Positions 33,390-44,610 of a stretch of 64,000 nt of DNA are shown here, piece by piece; within the stretch, counting starts at the first letter, position 1; each line of letters opens with the position of its first letter. The stretch is taken from NCBI RefSeq assembly GCF_905171765.1, contig NC_053393.1, forward strand, positions 63,705,371 to 63,769,370, read 5' to 3'. The position numbers and the translations under genes were made by a program. This DNA is from Bufo bufo. Its lineage: Eukaryota > Chordata > Amphibia > Anura > Bufonidae. The notes under the pieces are model-generated. The model was given only the letters and a program-made list of their open reading frames with translations, had not been told where the DNA came from and made no database searches.

Positions 33390-34229
33390 TTTGAAGGGCC
33401 AGTTTTAGCTACTGATTTACGAGAAGAATTCCTAACACCCAGCTTCATGCAGAAAGTAGAAGAAAAGAAAAATAATATCACAAAGCTGCCAAAATGAACA
33501 TCCCTAATCATTAGTTAACAATTGTGAGAGAACCACACAGGAAAACTTCATTATACAAGCAGAAACATCACCTTTGGCAATTTGTTCACAAAATCCTGGC
33601 AGAACGCGCGCACAGCAATTGATGGATGGAAAAAAACGAAACCTGGACGCACAACTTGGCGCGGCTTCCACGATCATTCACATTGATCTGTTACAAGCCA
33701 ATTCTCAATCCATCTGCTCCGCCAAGCCGGCCCCAGAGTGCACTTCTCTAGTCCGATGGTGGAACGCTGGTCAGAAGAAAAAAAACAAAAAACAACCGTA
33801 CGCATTTCTGTGGAACATCTCCTAAGGTAACATGGACAGCTGTGTATATTCAGATACATGGCCGCAGGGGACCCAACCAGAACGGCTGTAAGTGCTTTAG
33901 ATCCCTACAGCCATCACACGCTCGTCATGTGGCCCCGTCTACACCATCGCCCTCAAACACGAAAGCTCCTCTCCCCAAATTGACATACAGGTTTTTTTAC
34001 AATGGGGGGAGATGAGTGGGGAGAGGCTGTGGAGGATCGACCAGATTTCATCAGGATCCCACAATATCAATCTAATGTCTATGGGAGGCATTATGGCCTT
34101 TACACTGCTCTACTCTGTGGACAATTGTCGGGAAGGAAGACTTCCCAGGTGTGCTGGGAGTTGTAGTTCCTGGAAAGATTAAAATTCAAGTGTTGGGGAC
34201 CACATCCCTAACACCAAACTACATGGTCA
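33390..34229. other. Intron 1 sequence, no gene seen
   Basis: Nothing is recognisable except a GTGCTGGGAGTTGTAGTTCC fragment of the hAT-like family at 34151-34172. Confidence 0.4.
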
Positions 34230-34480
34230 TAGCGCCAGCGGTTTGAAGACACCCCTCCGATGAGCGCGGCAACCTCTTCCGAGGCCAGTGAAGTCATGTT
34301 CCTCAGCCACTTGGCTGATACACAGCTCAGTCCTGGGATGCAATACCAAGCATAGCCACTATAAAATGCCCGGCGCTGTGCCTGGTACTCTGAGGCGGCT
34401 GCAGCGCTCCACGAAGCACCACAGCCTCTGCAGACAGCTGATTGGTGGGGTGCCGGCAATCAAACCCGTGCAAACAGTGA
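34230..34480 (-). repeat. Fragment of the GATCGGTGGGGGT family
   Basis: It contains GGTTTGAAGACACC, CACAGCTCAGTCCTGGGATG, GCAATACCAAGCATAGCCAC and GCTGATTGGTGGGGTGCCGG, the landmarks of 16504-17026 in rearranged, diverged form. No termini are present. Confidence 0.55.
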
Positions 34481-34594
34481 TCTGTAGCGCAGATTATTAT
34501 ACCCACTAAATTTCAATTTCTGCTGTAGATTTTTACCTTCGATTTTAACCCCTTTCAATGTAAAAAAAAACAAAACTCATCAATAGCCGTTAAG

Positions 34595-35095
34595 TGCATT
34601 AGGGACCGAAATTTGCAGTCCTCAATGCACGGGTGCCATCCGAGTGGCAACCACAGACAGATCCAGACCCATTCAACTTGAATGGGTCCGTGATGTGTCC
34701 GCACCACAAAAAAATATATATATTTTTTTTTTACGGTGCAGAGGCACAGAGAGAAACCCCATGGAAGCAATCCACGGTGCAGGCATGCTCAACCTGCGGC
34801 CCTCCAGCTGTTGTAAAACTACAACTCCCGTTATGACCTGCTGTAGGCAGACAGGTGTAGGCTGTCTGGGCATGTTGGGAGTTGTAGTTTTGCAACAGCT
34901 GGAGGGCCGCAGGTTGGGCATCCCTGCCGTAGTGCTTCCATGGGGTTCCATTCCTCTGTTCTGAACCGCACCTTCCGGATTGCGGACCCATTCAAGTGAA
35001 CGGGTCCTCATCTGTGATGTGCTGCACAAACGACACGCTGTTTGCGGGCCACAATATGGGCACGGCCACGCAACGGCCGTGTGCATGAGGACATA
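34595..35095. mobile_element. TWA-family foldback with a central hAT insertion
   Basis: The outer sequence is of the CATGCACACGGCCG family: the right end is CGGCCGTGTGCATGAGG near 35074-35090, and the interior has CAGACCCATTCAACTTGAATGGGTCCG. The left terminus is degraded (TTAGGGACCG at about 34599). The arms AACCCCATGGAAGCA (34755-34769) and TGCTTCCATGGGGTT (34933-34947) are inverted copies, and the hAT-like element sits between them. Confidence 0.6.
34780..34926. mobile_element. hAT-like miniature element, 147 bp
   Basis: The ends CAGGCATGCTCAACCTGCGG and CCGCAGGTTGGGCATCCCTG are inverted copies. It forms a foldback around CCAGCTGTTGTAAAACTACA and TGTAGTTTTGCAACAGCTGG. The flanks CCACGGTG and CCGTAGTG agree at 5 of 8 positions, an eroded 8-bp duplication. 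The GGGAGTTGTAGTT core recurs at 3740, 4291, 34158 and 47700. Confidence 0.8.
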
Positions 35096-37160
35096 TACTG
35101 TATAATGCAAGCAGAAACTCCATAGGCTGCAATATTCTTGTCCATCATCAGCTTTTATAGATCCATGTCGTATTAGGTTCACTTCTATGGGAGCACGAAT
35201 TACCTTGTGGAGGGACTATGGGGCAGCAAGCTGCGTCCACTCCAGAAGAGGGGCCCTGGTCGGGTGCAGGGCCCGACGGAGCAGGTTTACCAAGTGCAAC
35301 AACCCGAACTGTAAGTCGATCTCTCAAACCTATTCTTCCAACATACAGGCGAATAGATGCCCGGCAACAAAGCTAATGTACAACGACAGAAGCCAGGATA
35401 CAATGGGGGAGATTTATCCGGACTGGTGCTCTCGGCACCCGTGTCCGTATCCCCTGCGCCGATCTAGAACCAGACACAAACCGCGCGCCTAACCAGATAT
35501 CTACCACAGCTCAGAGGAGATTTCTGGCTTCACTTACACTAGAAAACTGGCGGATATGAAGGTAAATCTGTCGCAGCGGCTGACCACGCCCCCTTCAGAG
35601 GGGCACTCAGAGCCCTCTATGTGGGCACCCGCACCCTGGAAAAAGTCTATGGTGTACCAATATGCCTTAGACCTTTCCTGCCATTCATCAGCGCAGGGCG
35701 CACTATGAACGGCACAGGCAGCGTACTGAATGTAGGCAGCTGTTATAGCTAGATGATAAAGTACGTGGACGATCTACTATACTGGTATTCAGGTTAAATT
35801 GCCTTTTGGCGCTTTTCAATAAACAAGTGGGTTTTGGGTTGCAGTTTGGGTTCGCCATCACTGCCCTATATGTATTATACATGTGTCACTTCAGCGCCCA
35901 CCAAGCATCGGAGAGTGAAGCGTCAGAAATACACATCTGGCCTTGGTGCATTTCCTCGGCGTTCCCGACCAGACTGTTGTATTTGTTAACTTTACAGCCC
36001 TTTTAGCAGAAGCGCCACGTTTTGTGCTGATTAAATCAGATTTTTTATGGGCCTGTTGGAACGGCAGAGATAGCTCCACAGTCAGCACTTTTACGATGCT
36101 GTAACTCCATTTTATCCAGTAATATTTTAGCTCGGAATGAGCAGTGCAATCTGCCGCGCAACCCGGGAGCCGAAGACAAGAGGAAAACTAATCAGTTGTA
36201 GGATAAGGTGCTGGGATTGTATTCTGGGGCCGTGCAATCTATAAGCCTCCGTCCTGACACCCAGTCGGGGGTAATAAAACACAGCTCCCGGTCTATCACC
36301 TGTACTCCTTCGGGCGGCGGGTGACTGTACGTGGTCATGTCACACCAGCGAGTCCCTGTGTGAGCGCGATCCTCCGTTCTGGACTTGCAGGAGCGCACGG
36401 CATTATACTGATTTATAATGCTGCGTGCCTCTGCTTGACCTTACTACTACAGGATCATACTGACGGCTTTATGTCAGTGTGATCCTGTAGTAAGTACGGT
36501 CAAGCAGAGGTCAGAAGACTTTCCCAACGCACACACATTACTCACGTGATAAATCTCCGACCGCTCCAGCACCTCTGTCTCAATGGCCGTCTTTACGGAT
36601 TTTACTGCAGCGGTGACGCGTTCTAAGCCCATGTGACCGCTGCAGCCAATCAATGGCCTCAGATCTCTTGTTCTACTACAAATGCTCACATCACAAGTAA
36701 CGTGGATGTACAGCACATCACCAATACAGTGGGGGGGAAATAACCAACAAAGCTGGAGGAGTGGTGGCTCTGGCGATACGGGATTTCACAGGTTCATCAT
36801 CGCCTTGTGTTTTTATTTTTTATTTTTTTCCTCAAATCCTGAAAACCACCGCTACTGATGGACTAGTCTGAATGCTGCCAAATAGGTCTGGGGCATCAGC
36901 AGAGGCGACTCTTACAAATTCCATGACGTGATCTACTGGCACGTCAAAAACAGAGGTTCTCCAGGAATTAAATGGGCCGTCTCATCTGGACAATTAGTAT
37001 ATATATCCACAGAATACACCATCAATGTCCAAATGGAGTCTCTGGGACCCAGTACTATCTCAAGAGCGGGACCCCGCCGTGAATGGAGAGCCAGATGCGC
37101 ATGCGCAGTGTCTTCTACATTCACTGCTATGGGAAATCAGAAACTAAACACATGAAAGAG
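35096..37160. other. Intron 1 sequence with repeat pieces
   Basis: Repeat pieces include GGGGGAGATTTATCCGGACTGG at 35405 and the 35640-35680 relative of 26566. An inverted repeat at about 36425-36510 pairs GCCTCTGCTTGACCTTACTAC..GATCATACTGAC with its complement. The rest (35780-36180, 36530-36900) appears single-copy. No exon is recognised. Confidence 0.4.
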
Positions 37161-37276
37161 GACCTGTCACTATCTGCAGCTATCGGCTAATTTTGTAATA
37201 GAGTATTCTATCGATTAATCGAGTACTCTAATAACAAAAAATTAAAAGAACGTTTTGCTTTATAAAAACTCATCAG

Positions 37277-37295
37277 CCCCCCCCCCCCCCCCCCC
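37277..37295. repeat. C19 homopolymer
   Basis: Uninterrupted run of 19 C. It is one of several long C or G runs in the window, with 6014-6033, 41199-41222, 42895-42920 and 45602-45620. Confidence 0.9.
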
Positions 37296-37559
37296 ATGCC
37301 ACCATCTCCCCCTCCTAGCCATGTCCCCAGCGCCAGTACTTACCTTTCCTGTAGGGGCGCCGCTCCACAGCTTATGTGCACTATGACCTGACGATGGGTC
37401 AGGATACAGTGCAGCGTGGTGTGGGCCGGCGGGTGACCACGGAGCGGTGAGAAATAGCAAGCTCTTCCCTCCCGTTCTGTAGTCACATGATACAAACGAA
37501 TCCTCGATAGAAAAAACTTGCATCGAGGATTTTTTGCGTCTAATTACTCGCCTGTTTTA

Positions 37560-37960
37560 TAAAACTTCCTGCCTTCCCCACGTAATAACAATTCTGTAAC
37601 ATCTATGTTCTGCCATTCCTTTATTATTCCTACTAGAAGTTATGAATGAATTGCTAGCAGTCTGCAGTAAGGGTACAGAGGGGCGGTAACTAGTTAGGGG
37701 TGTGTACCTGCACAGTCTGAAAATGGCAGCACTGATTGGATAGAGTCAGACTGTGCAGGTACACCCCCCCAACTAGTCACCTCCCCTCTGTACCCTTACT
37801 GCAGACTGCTAGCAATTCATTCATAACTTCTAGCAGGAATAATAAAAGGAACGGCACAACATAGAGCCATAATAATAGATGCTCCAGAATTGTTATTACA
37901 TGGGGAATGCATGAAGCTATTAACCATGTCAGGAACGGTGAACGGTCCTCTTTAAGCATG
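37560..37960. mobile_element. Foldback element (GCTAGCAATTCATTCATAAC stems)
   Basis: The left arm at about 37612-37735 (ATTCCTTTATTATTCCTACT.., GTAAGGGTACAGAGGGG.., GTGTACCTGCACAGTCTG) pairs with the right arm at about 37738-37860. The outer sequences AATAACAATTCTG and CAGAATTGTTATT also pair (37585-37597 and 37886-37898). The right side ends near GAACGGTCCTCTTTAA. A relative is at 44380-44610. It is probably of the TTAA class (ends of AGAGGACC type), but clean termini were not found. Confidence 0.65.
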
Positions 37961-38140
37961 CTTGGCTATTTACTGAGGCCCCATAGCAATAAATGAAGCG
38001 TGCGGCTGGCCCGTGGCTTGATCTCCATTCACATTGGGGCCTCACTCTTGAGACAGGAATGGGTCCCAGAGATGCAATCCCTAACCTATCGATAGGTCAT
38101 AAAAGCCCAGGAGGACTGGGAAAATCCCTTTAAGTATTAA
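37961..38140. repeat. TTAA-type right-end fragment
   Basis: The stretch ends GGGAAAATCCCT before TTAA near 38124-38133 and contains AACCTATCGATAGGTCATAA. It is a fragment of the 16504-17026 family. Confidence 0.5.
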
Positions 38141-39190
38141 TTACCAGTCCTCAGGTGCCAGGAATCGGACCTCTGCCGATCAGCCAAACTTCTGGGCCAG
38201 GAGCCAGAACTGCACAGCTTCATCCACTGGTTACTGCAGCCCCGCTCCCAATTACCTGACCCATAGCCCCGTACATACAGCCTGCGGACTGCACCTACCA
38301 CAACTAGAGAGGAGCCAATTTCAGATTTAGAAATTTGTTCACACTTCGTTTGGTGGTAAAAGGTGAATTGCGCTATGGATTCCGTTACCACGGACCATAA
38401 GGCGATTCTATGACCGAATGCCTTTATAGGCGTTCCGTTATTCGTTCCGTCATAATAGAGAACGCCACTACGTCTCATGTACACATCCGGTTTATTAGGA
38501 GATGCTAAATGGGTACAAGAAAAAAAAAAAAAAAAAGGAAGAATCTTGTGGATAAGAATGGATTTCGCGCTTGGTGCATTTGCAGATCCATGCTTCTTCC
38601 TAGGAACCATTCAGTGAAATTGAAGTTTGCGCAGAGTTCACCCGAGGCCTCTGTAATCTGTCCCGTCTTTTGAGAGTCGCTTCCATCAGGGCTGTGTGTG
38701 ACAGAGCAGCACAGCTTTCCCCTGCAGCGCTTCGGCGGTGGCGGCTCTCGCTGCGTGCGGAGCTCAGCGCCGGATTCAATCCTGATACTTCAGCCCATCA
38801 CAGCAAATTGTTCTTCTGAACACGACAGCGGCAAATAAGAAGCTGTTTAATTCCGCCCAGCACGGGTGCGCGGTCGTTACAAGCTGACAACATGGCAGTT
38901 CTCAGGTGCAAATGAAACTCTGGCTTCATGCGAGGCATATTGGGCACGGCCGCCATATCGGGAAATTATCCGCCTGGGCAATTTAAAGGTGCCGTCTCCC
39001 TTCAGCAAATGGTATTTAATTTATCATGTAGACACCGTGAATACAAGCCACTTACTAATGTGTTGTGATTCTCCATATTGCCTCCTTAGCTGGCTGGATT
39101 CATTTTTCCATCACATTATGCGCTGCTCGTATCCAGGGGTTAGGACCACCCTGCATTCCACACTACAGGAAGTAGTGCCGGTCTACGAGC
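38141..39190. other. Repeat-poor, possibly regulatory block
   Basis: 38620-39120 is one of the longest stretches of intron 1 without a recognisable repeat. It has balanced composition and blocks such as AACATGGCAGTTCTCAGGTG and TAATTTATCATGTAGACACC. No intact reading frame of interest is present. Calling it conserved or regulatory is a guess based only on the lack of repeats. Confidence 0.25.
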
Positions 39191-39194
39191 ACTC

Positions 39195-39424
39195 CCACAG
39201 CCCCGACCATTCAGGTCAACGGGGCCGTAGAGGATGCGGACAGCACACCGTGGTTCCGTGGCACCGCAAATATATTCAGCATGTCCTGTTCTTGACAAGA
39301 AGAGGCATTTTCGATATAGCGCCGGCTGCGTGTGTTCCGCAAAATGGTGAACGAATACGGCCAGCATCCGTGTTTTGCGGATCCGCAATTTGCAGACTGC
39401 AAAACACTTCTGGTCATGTGAATG
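39195..39424. mobile_element. TWA element, left end lost
   Basis: The right end is GGTCATGTGAATGTAGC before TTA. Interior family motifs are GATGCGGACAGCACACCG, CATGTCCTGTTCTTGACAAG and TTTTGCGGATCCGCAATTTG. The left terminus could not be placed. Confidence 0.65.
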
Positions 39425-39427
39425 TAG

Positions 39428-40368
39428 CTTACGGGGTGTATCAATAAGAACCGCCAGCTCCCAGGACATGCCTGCATTAGTAAGTACCTATACTCCCAAT
39501 TCTAGAGTACCGTGACTTAGAAATGTACTGTTACTCCTCCTGGAAATGCAGGAATAAACTGACAACTGGGTGTCTACTGTGTAGAGAGAAGCCATTTCAC
39601 AGGACTCCCCTTGTATGATGTGCGTGATGTATGGAAAGAGGGGAGCGAAAGGTACTAAAGTATTCCAGTCCAGCACTGACCTTGTATGATGACGCTGGGT
39701 GCACGTTCCCCACTACAGTGCAGCCTCTCCAGACGACGGGCCAGAAGCGCGATACGCCGAGGAACCAGCATCTTCAAAACAGCCGGACGCAGGACTATAG
39801 AGTCTGAACCATGGCTATGCAAACCTAATCTGCTCCGGGGGGGCCAATAATCCAAGTCGGAGGTGATGCTCGCATTGGGGGTGAGGGGGGATTCCAGGGG
39901 TGGCTCCTTGGCATGTAATGGGTCAAGATTTCGACAATCTGTGGTTACGTGCAATCTCCTATGACGAACGTTCATTGCAAATCTTTCCTATATATTTTCT
40001 ACATTACAGCGCTCATCCATCAGCGGCGGTGAAAGAATCGGACACAATAGGCCCTCATTAAGCGCAAGGAGGATTAACAGGAGACGAAACTGGAGACCCT
40101 TGAAGGGAATTAAAGAAGCAAGAAGAAATGCTACACAGACGTGTAATTACTGCTCGGCATGGCGGTTTTACTAGGAGTCAGTCAACGGGAAAGGTCAGAA
40201 GGAAAGAAACGGTAAAGTGCAGAGCGAGGCGTTCTACACGTCAGTGAAGACATCAAGACTGTAATCCAGCAACCAGGGCAGTACGGCGCGCACCAAGGCG
40301 CGCAGCGAGGCCTCATCTTACCATTCAGCGCTGCTCTTCTCAAACAATTACTTGGTTTTCCAAGACTG
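39428..40368. other. Intron 1 spacer
   Basis: No exon or clear repeat is recognised. Minus-strand frames at 39655-39975 match nothing known. Confidence 0.35.
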
Positions 40369-40371
40369 TAA

Positions 40372-40577
40372 AGCCGCATGCAGACGTCCGTGGAACACGG
40401 TCCGTGAAATACCGGACTGGCATTGCAGGAGCGCACGGCGTCATTGGTTGCCATGACGCTGTGTGCTTTGTGCCGCCGTACAGCAATACCCTCGTATGAT
40501 CTATACGACGCCGTGCGCGCCCGCAATGACAGTCCGGTATCTCACGTTCCGTGTTCCACGGATGTCTGCATGAGGCT
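40372..40577. mobile_element. TWA element, CATGCAGACGTCCG subfamily
   Basis: The 206-bp element has ends AGCCGCATGCAGACGTCCGT and ACGGATGTCTGCATGAGGCT, flanked by TAA at 40369-40371 and 40578-40580. The foldback interior has GCAGGAGCGCACGGCGTCAT and its complement. Relatives are at 50501-51100 and 58301-58596. Confidence 0.87.
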
Positions 40578-40599
40578 TAATACTGATGATCTACCCGAA

Positions 40600-40833
40600 G
40601 GCCTCATGCACACGACCCTATGCGTTTTGCAGTCCATTCCACAAGTCTAGCCCTGTTGTAAAATAGACAAGAACAGGACTTGACACACGACACACGGGAC
40701 GGACACACGGCTGTGGACAGCACGCGGATGACGTGTCAGCTTCCGCATTTTTCGCGGCCCAGCAAAAATGAAAGCGTTTATGTGCGAGCCGCAAAAAAAT
40801 GCAGACCAAAAATACGGTCGTGAGCATGAGGCC
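40600..40833. mobile_element. TWA element, CATGCACACGACC subfamily
   Basis: The 234-bp element has left end GGCCTCATGCACACGACC and right end GGTCGTGAGCATGAGGCC. It is followed by TTA (40834-40836) but preceded by GAA, so the target duplication is eroded or absent. It starts 19 bp after the preceding element's TAA flank. Confidence 0.78.
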
Positions 40834-40914
40834 TTAGGATGAGCCATGAGTATAGGATCAGCGCCCCACCAATCAGCTGATTGCAGGCGCCACAGTGCCG
40901 TACACCGCGTTCAC

Positions 40915-41600
40915 ATAGCCAAATAAGGGCTTATTTTTTGCAGGAAACGTCTTGTTTTAGAAAATGGGAAAAAAGTTCTTTGTGAGGTAAAATTGAAAAA
41001 AAAAGCCATACCAAATTTGTATAGTTTTTATTTTGTTTTTATTACTTAAAAAAAAATAATAATGGCCGCCATTTTCTGACAGCTGTAACTTTTTTATATT
41101 TCCATCTACAGAGTTGTACGAAGGCTTGGTTTTTATTGGTACCATGTTTTTTGATAACTGATTAAAATTTTTATTTTTTGTTATAATTTTTTTGGGGTGG
41201 GGGGGGGGGGGGGGGGGGGGGGCAAGGTGATTAAAAAAATGGAAAATCACCAGGCAGGAAACATATTTTAATAGTTCAGTCATGGCGATACCTCTTAAAT
41301 TTTTTATTTTATTTGTGTTTTTATATAAAATTGGGAAAGGGGTGATATTTGAATGTTTTATTACTCAGTAACTTAGTGCCCTTAGGGGGCTATAACACGT
41401 GACCTTCTGATCGCTTGTCTCAGACCATAATAGACAACGATTATGTTCTATGCAATTTTCATTGTCTGTCTGTAGAGCTGTGCCTCATGGGGTTAAACGA
41501 CTGGCTTCCGCATCATCGCTGACCCCGGTCATTGCGGCCAGGTGCCTGCTGCATTATACAGATGGGACCCGCCACAAATGGAGCGGCATTATGCATTAAG
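40915..41600 (-). repeat. Rpt-A copy, diverged, minus orientation
   Basis: The stretches AAGGGCTTATTTTTTGCAGG, TCTACAGAGTTGTACGAAGG and TTTTTATTGGTACCATG are the reverse complement of Rpt-A landmarks at 53095-53150. The G24 run at 41199-41222 sits where other copies have a CACCTCCCC-type stretch. The right part (41340-41600) is GC-richer. The ends are not exact. Confidence 0.6.
41199..41222. repeat. G24 homopolymer
   Basis: Run of 24 G following GGGGT, inside the diverged Rpt-A copy. It probably expanded from a shorter native G tract. Confidence 0.9.
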
Positions 41601-41607
41601 GAGTTAA

Positions 41608-41911
41608 AGGGGGTTGTCTGGGTTCAGAGTTGACATACCCACAATTTCACCCACGCAGCCGCCTGTTATGAGCATCAGAGCATGCCATGCTCCCCTTTGC
41701 CCTGCACTGGGCTCTCCATAGGGACTGCTAGGCGGAGGCTTCTGCCTAGCAGAGAGCCCGGTGACGTCACCAGCACTAATGGGCGGGCTTTAGCTCGGCC
41801 CTAGCCTTGTGCAATCCAGCGCAGGTCAAGGGAGAGCATCGGAGCATGAAGTGCCTGCCTGGGTGAAAATGTGGGTATGCTCGGGTTCAGCTCTAAACCC
41901 AGACAACCCCT
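41608..41911. mobile_element. TTAA-type element, GGGGTTGTCTGGGTT ends
   Basis: The 304-bp element has left end AGGGGGTTGTCTGGGTTCAG and right end CTAAACCCAGACAACCCCT. TTAA lies at 41604-41607 and 41912-41915. The interior has GTGACGTCACC and CCTAGCAGAG stems. Its right TTAA is also the left TTAA of the next element. Confidence 0.9.
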
Positions 41912-41915
41912 TTAA

Positions 41916-42275
41916 AGAGGTTGTGCAAGAATGGGGGAAGAAAGGGCAGGGGGGGTTGGCAAACGGTCTTACTTACCTGCTCCCCACTCCTCCTGGCTTT
42001 TGGTGCTCCCTCGCTAAAAACTTAGTGACCGCCCCTCTTACGTCATGACAAATGGTCACATGACAAGGTGATCCGGTCACCGCTGCGGTCAGCGATCGGC
42101 TGCAGGAATGCAGAACCGGATGTTTTCAGAAAGGGAGCCCAGCGAAGCATCGCAGGCCGGGAGCAGGAGAAGCGAGGAGCCAGCACCAGAAAGCAGGCAA
42201 GTAAGCTTCTCCTTAAAGGTCTGGCCAAGTTTGGGGGTTTGCCTAACCCCCTCCCGCCATTTTTGTACAACCCCT
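41916..42275. mobile_element. TTAA-type element, AGAGGTTGTGCAAGAA end
   Basis: The 360-bp element has left end AGAGGTTGTGCAAGAATGG and right end CCATTTTTGTACAACCCCT. TTAA lies at 41912-41915 (shared) and 42276-42279. It is a foldback with CTTACTTACCTGCTCCCC and GCAGGCAAGTAAGCTTCTCC. A truncated relative is at 30105-30420. Confidence 0.9.
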
Positions 42276-42279
42276 TTAA

Positions 42280-43324
42280 GGACTCTGCAACTGAGCCTCC
42301 AATGGAGAGGTAAACAGAGCCTAAAAGATCTGACCTACAGCCCATATCTGCTGCCAGCGTATCCTGGGTCTTCTACTATTCCTCCACATCGGGATTGTTG
42401 AAAACATCAAACAGACCCTGCAAAGTTTATAGTTCATTTTTTTCCAGTTTTTGACCCTTTTCAATTCAGATCACAAAAAATCCAAACACCCAAGGCCGGC
42501 TTTCTATAAAGACGACTTTACCGATTTTTTAACTCCAGCGGCAGATTTTCCGCCCCCACTCTTTATGGGCTTATCTTCCAGAACAAACCCTTTTCCTCCT
42601 ACTGGAAGCTACAAGATTAAAAGAAAAAAAGAAAAAGAGAACCGGAGTCGTGAAAAAGAAGAACCTGCTTCATACATTGTGCCAACCTTATGTCATCCCT
42701 GGAGGATCCCCGCCGAGAGCCAACCATGAAATATCTCTGCGTTACAAGGATAAGAACCGTCTTGTACACCCGAGGAGCAAGGCATCGAGGGTAAAGTGAA
42801 CTCAAGAAATGTTCCGACACCAGAAAGACGATCCCGCTGAAACATTTCTCCACTGCAGTCAATGGAATAATTTCTCGTTCTGGAAGCACAAGGGCCCCCC
42901 CCCCCCCCCCCCCCCCCCCCGCAGGATGCAGAGTCATTTTTATAAGAAGGTGTGGGTTGAGCTATGACTCGCTTGTCCTCCTGGACAGGGGTTCGCTTCC
43001 AGCGAGTGCTCCTCTCCGGATGGTGCGCCATTTATCTGCCGGACACGTTGTCCTCATCCTGCTCCCCGGAGTTGTCAGAGGACAAAAGGCTCAATTCATT
43101 CTCGTGCACGGAGAGGAGGCCTCTGTAACTGCGTCCCATCGCTCAGAGATTTTGGCAAGCCGAGGAGGGAGAATCTGTCTTGAAGTTGAGAAGCCATGTT
43201 CTTCATCTTGCTAAGACAGCCTCCCATGCTCCCAAAGCAGTAAGTAACAGCGAGGGATCCGAGTCCTGCTAAACCCATCAACCCATTTAGCAGGCACATC
43301 CGGCAGGAGAGCAGTAGCTGGGCC
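42280..43324. other. Intron 1 spacer with C26 run
   Basis: No accepted exon. A 26-base C run is at 42895-42920. A minus-strand frame at 43299-43096 (begins MCLLNGLMGLAGLGSLAV) is hydrophobic and unusually protein-like, but I cannot identify it. Its upstream side is cut by the element at 43328, so I do not annotate it as a gene. Confidence 0.4.
42895..42920. repeat. C26 homopolymer
   Basis: Uninterrupted run of 26 C, the longest in the window. The length may be imprecise because sequencing and assembly handle such runs poorly. Confidence 0.9.
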
Positions 43325-43327
43325 TTA

Positions 43328-43700
43328 GGGCTCGTTCACACGTGTGCTGCCCGTTGCCGTATTGCAGAGCGCATTTGCGGATCCGTAATACACAGGCACC
43401 GTTCCGTGTGCATTCGGCATCACGGATGCGGACCCATTCACTTCAATGGGTCCGCAAATGCGGAACGGAAGCATTGAACGGAACATTGCGAAGTGCTTCC
43501 TGGGGTTCCGTTCCGTGCCTCCGTACACCGCAAAAAGATAGAGCATGCTCTATCTTTTTGCGGAACGGAGGGATCGCGGACCCATTCAAGTGAATGGGTC
43601 CACGATCCCCATGCGGCTGGGCCACAGTCAGTGCCCGTGCATTGCGGACCGCAATTTGTGGTGCACAGCATGGGCTTCACACGGTCTGGGGAACGAGCCC
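43328..43700. mobile_element. TWA element, GGGCTCGTTCACACG ends
   Basis: The 373-bp element has left end GGGCTCGTTCACACGTG and right end CACACGGTCTGGGGAACGAGCCC; the outer ten bases are perfectly inverted. TTA flanks lie at 43325-43327 and 43701-43703. The interior has a perfect hairpin at AGATAGAGCATGCTCTATCT and two forms of CCCATTCACTTCAATGGG. Confidence 0.9.
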
Positions 43701-43800
43701 TTACACAGACAATTATATATTCTGGAAACTTATTTTTTCGGACAAACTACGAGCACAGCCAAACAGGCAGATCTGTACCGACAAGGGTTACTGCACATTA

Positions 43801-44096
43801 GGCTACATGCACACGACTGGTTTTGTTTTTTTGCGGACTGCAAAAAACAAACAGATGACATGCGTATGCCATCAGTTTTTTGTTTGCAGATCCATTGTAA
43901 CAATGCCTAAAACGGACAAGAATAGGACATGTTCTATTTTTTTTGCGGGGCTACGGAACGGACATACTGATGCGGATAGCACATGGTGTGCTGTCTGCAT
44001 TTTATGCGGACCCACTGAAATGGATGTGTCCGCATCCTATCCGCAAAACAAAATGGAACGGACACGGAAACAAACAAGGTTCGTGTGCATGTAGCC
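43801..44096. mobile_element. TWA element, GGCTACATGCACACGA ends
   Basis: The 296-bp element has left end GGCTACATGCACACGAC and right end GTTCGTGTGCATGTAGCC. TTA lies at 43798-43800 and 44097-44099. The interior has AGAATAGGACATGTTCTATT, AACGGACATACTGATGCGG and CGGACCCACTGAAATGG. Confidence 0.92.
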
Positions 44097-44379
44097 TTAG
44101 ACGGAGATGAAGGACGGGTCTGATGATCACACAGATGGGCGCCTCTCCAAGGTTTACATAAAAAATCATCCCTCAACTTTTTGGACAATTTTCTTAAAAT
44201 GTTCATCTCAAGAACATAAAGTAAAGCAGTAGATATGGGACGGTCCTGAAGAGATCTGACGGATACAACAGTAATACCCGGTCACCAGCCCTGCGCCCCT
44301 CAGTCTATTACAGACCAGCTGACACCTCTCCTGAGTCTTGTTGTACTACTTGCATTCCTGATGTAATGGTAATTCTGGA

Positions 44380-44610
44380 GGGTCCTCTCTTAGAACTCTA
44401 TTCCTTTATTAATCCTGCTAGAAGTTATGAATGTGTTACTAGCAGTTTGCAATGAAGGTCCACATGGGTGTTACCAGTAGGAGGCGTGCAACTGGTGACA
44501 CCCATCTGGACCTTCATTGCAAACGGCTAGTAATACATCCACAACTTCTAGCAGGAATAATAAAGGAATAAGAGTAGATCCTCCAGAATTACTACTGCAC
44601 TGGGAAAGCA
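44380..44610. mobile_element. Foldback element (GCTAGAAGTTATGAATG stems)
   Basis: The arms run from TAATTCTGGAGG..CTATTCCTTTATT (about 44371) to about 44595 and pair around GTTACCAGTAGGAGG. The family is that of 37560-37960, with shared CTAGAAGTTATGAATG and TAATAAAGGAAT. The target site is not resolved. Confidence 0.65.
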
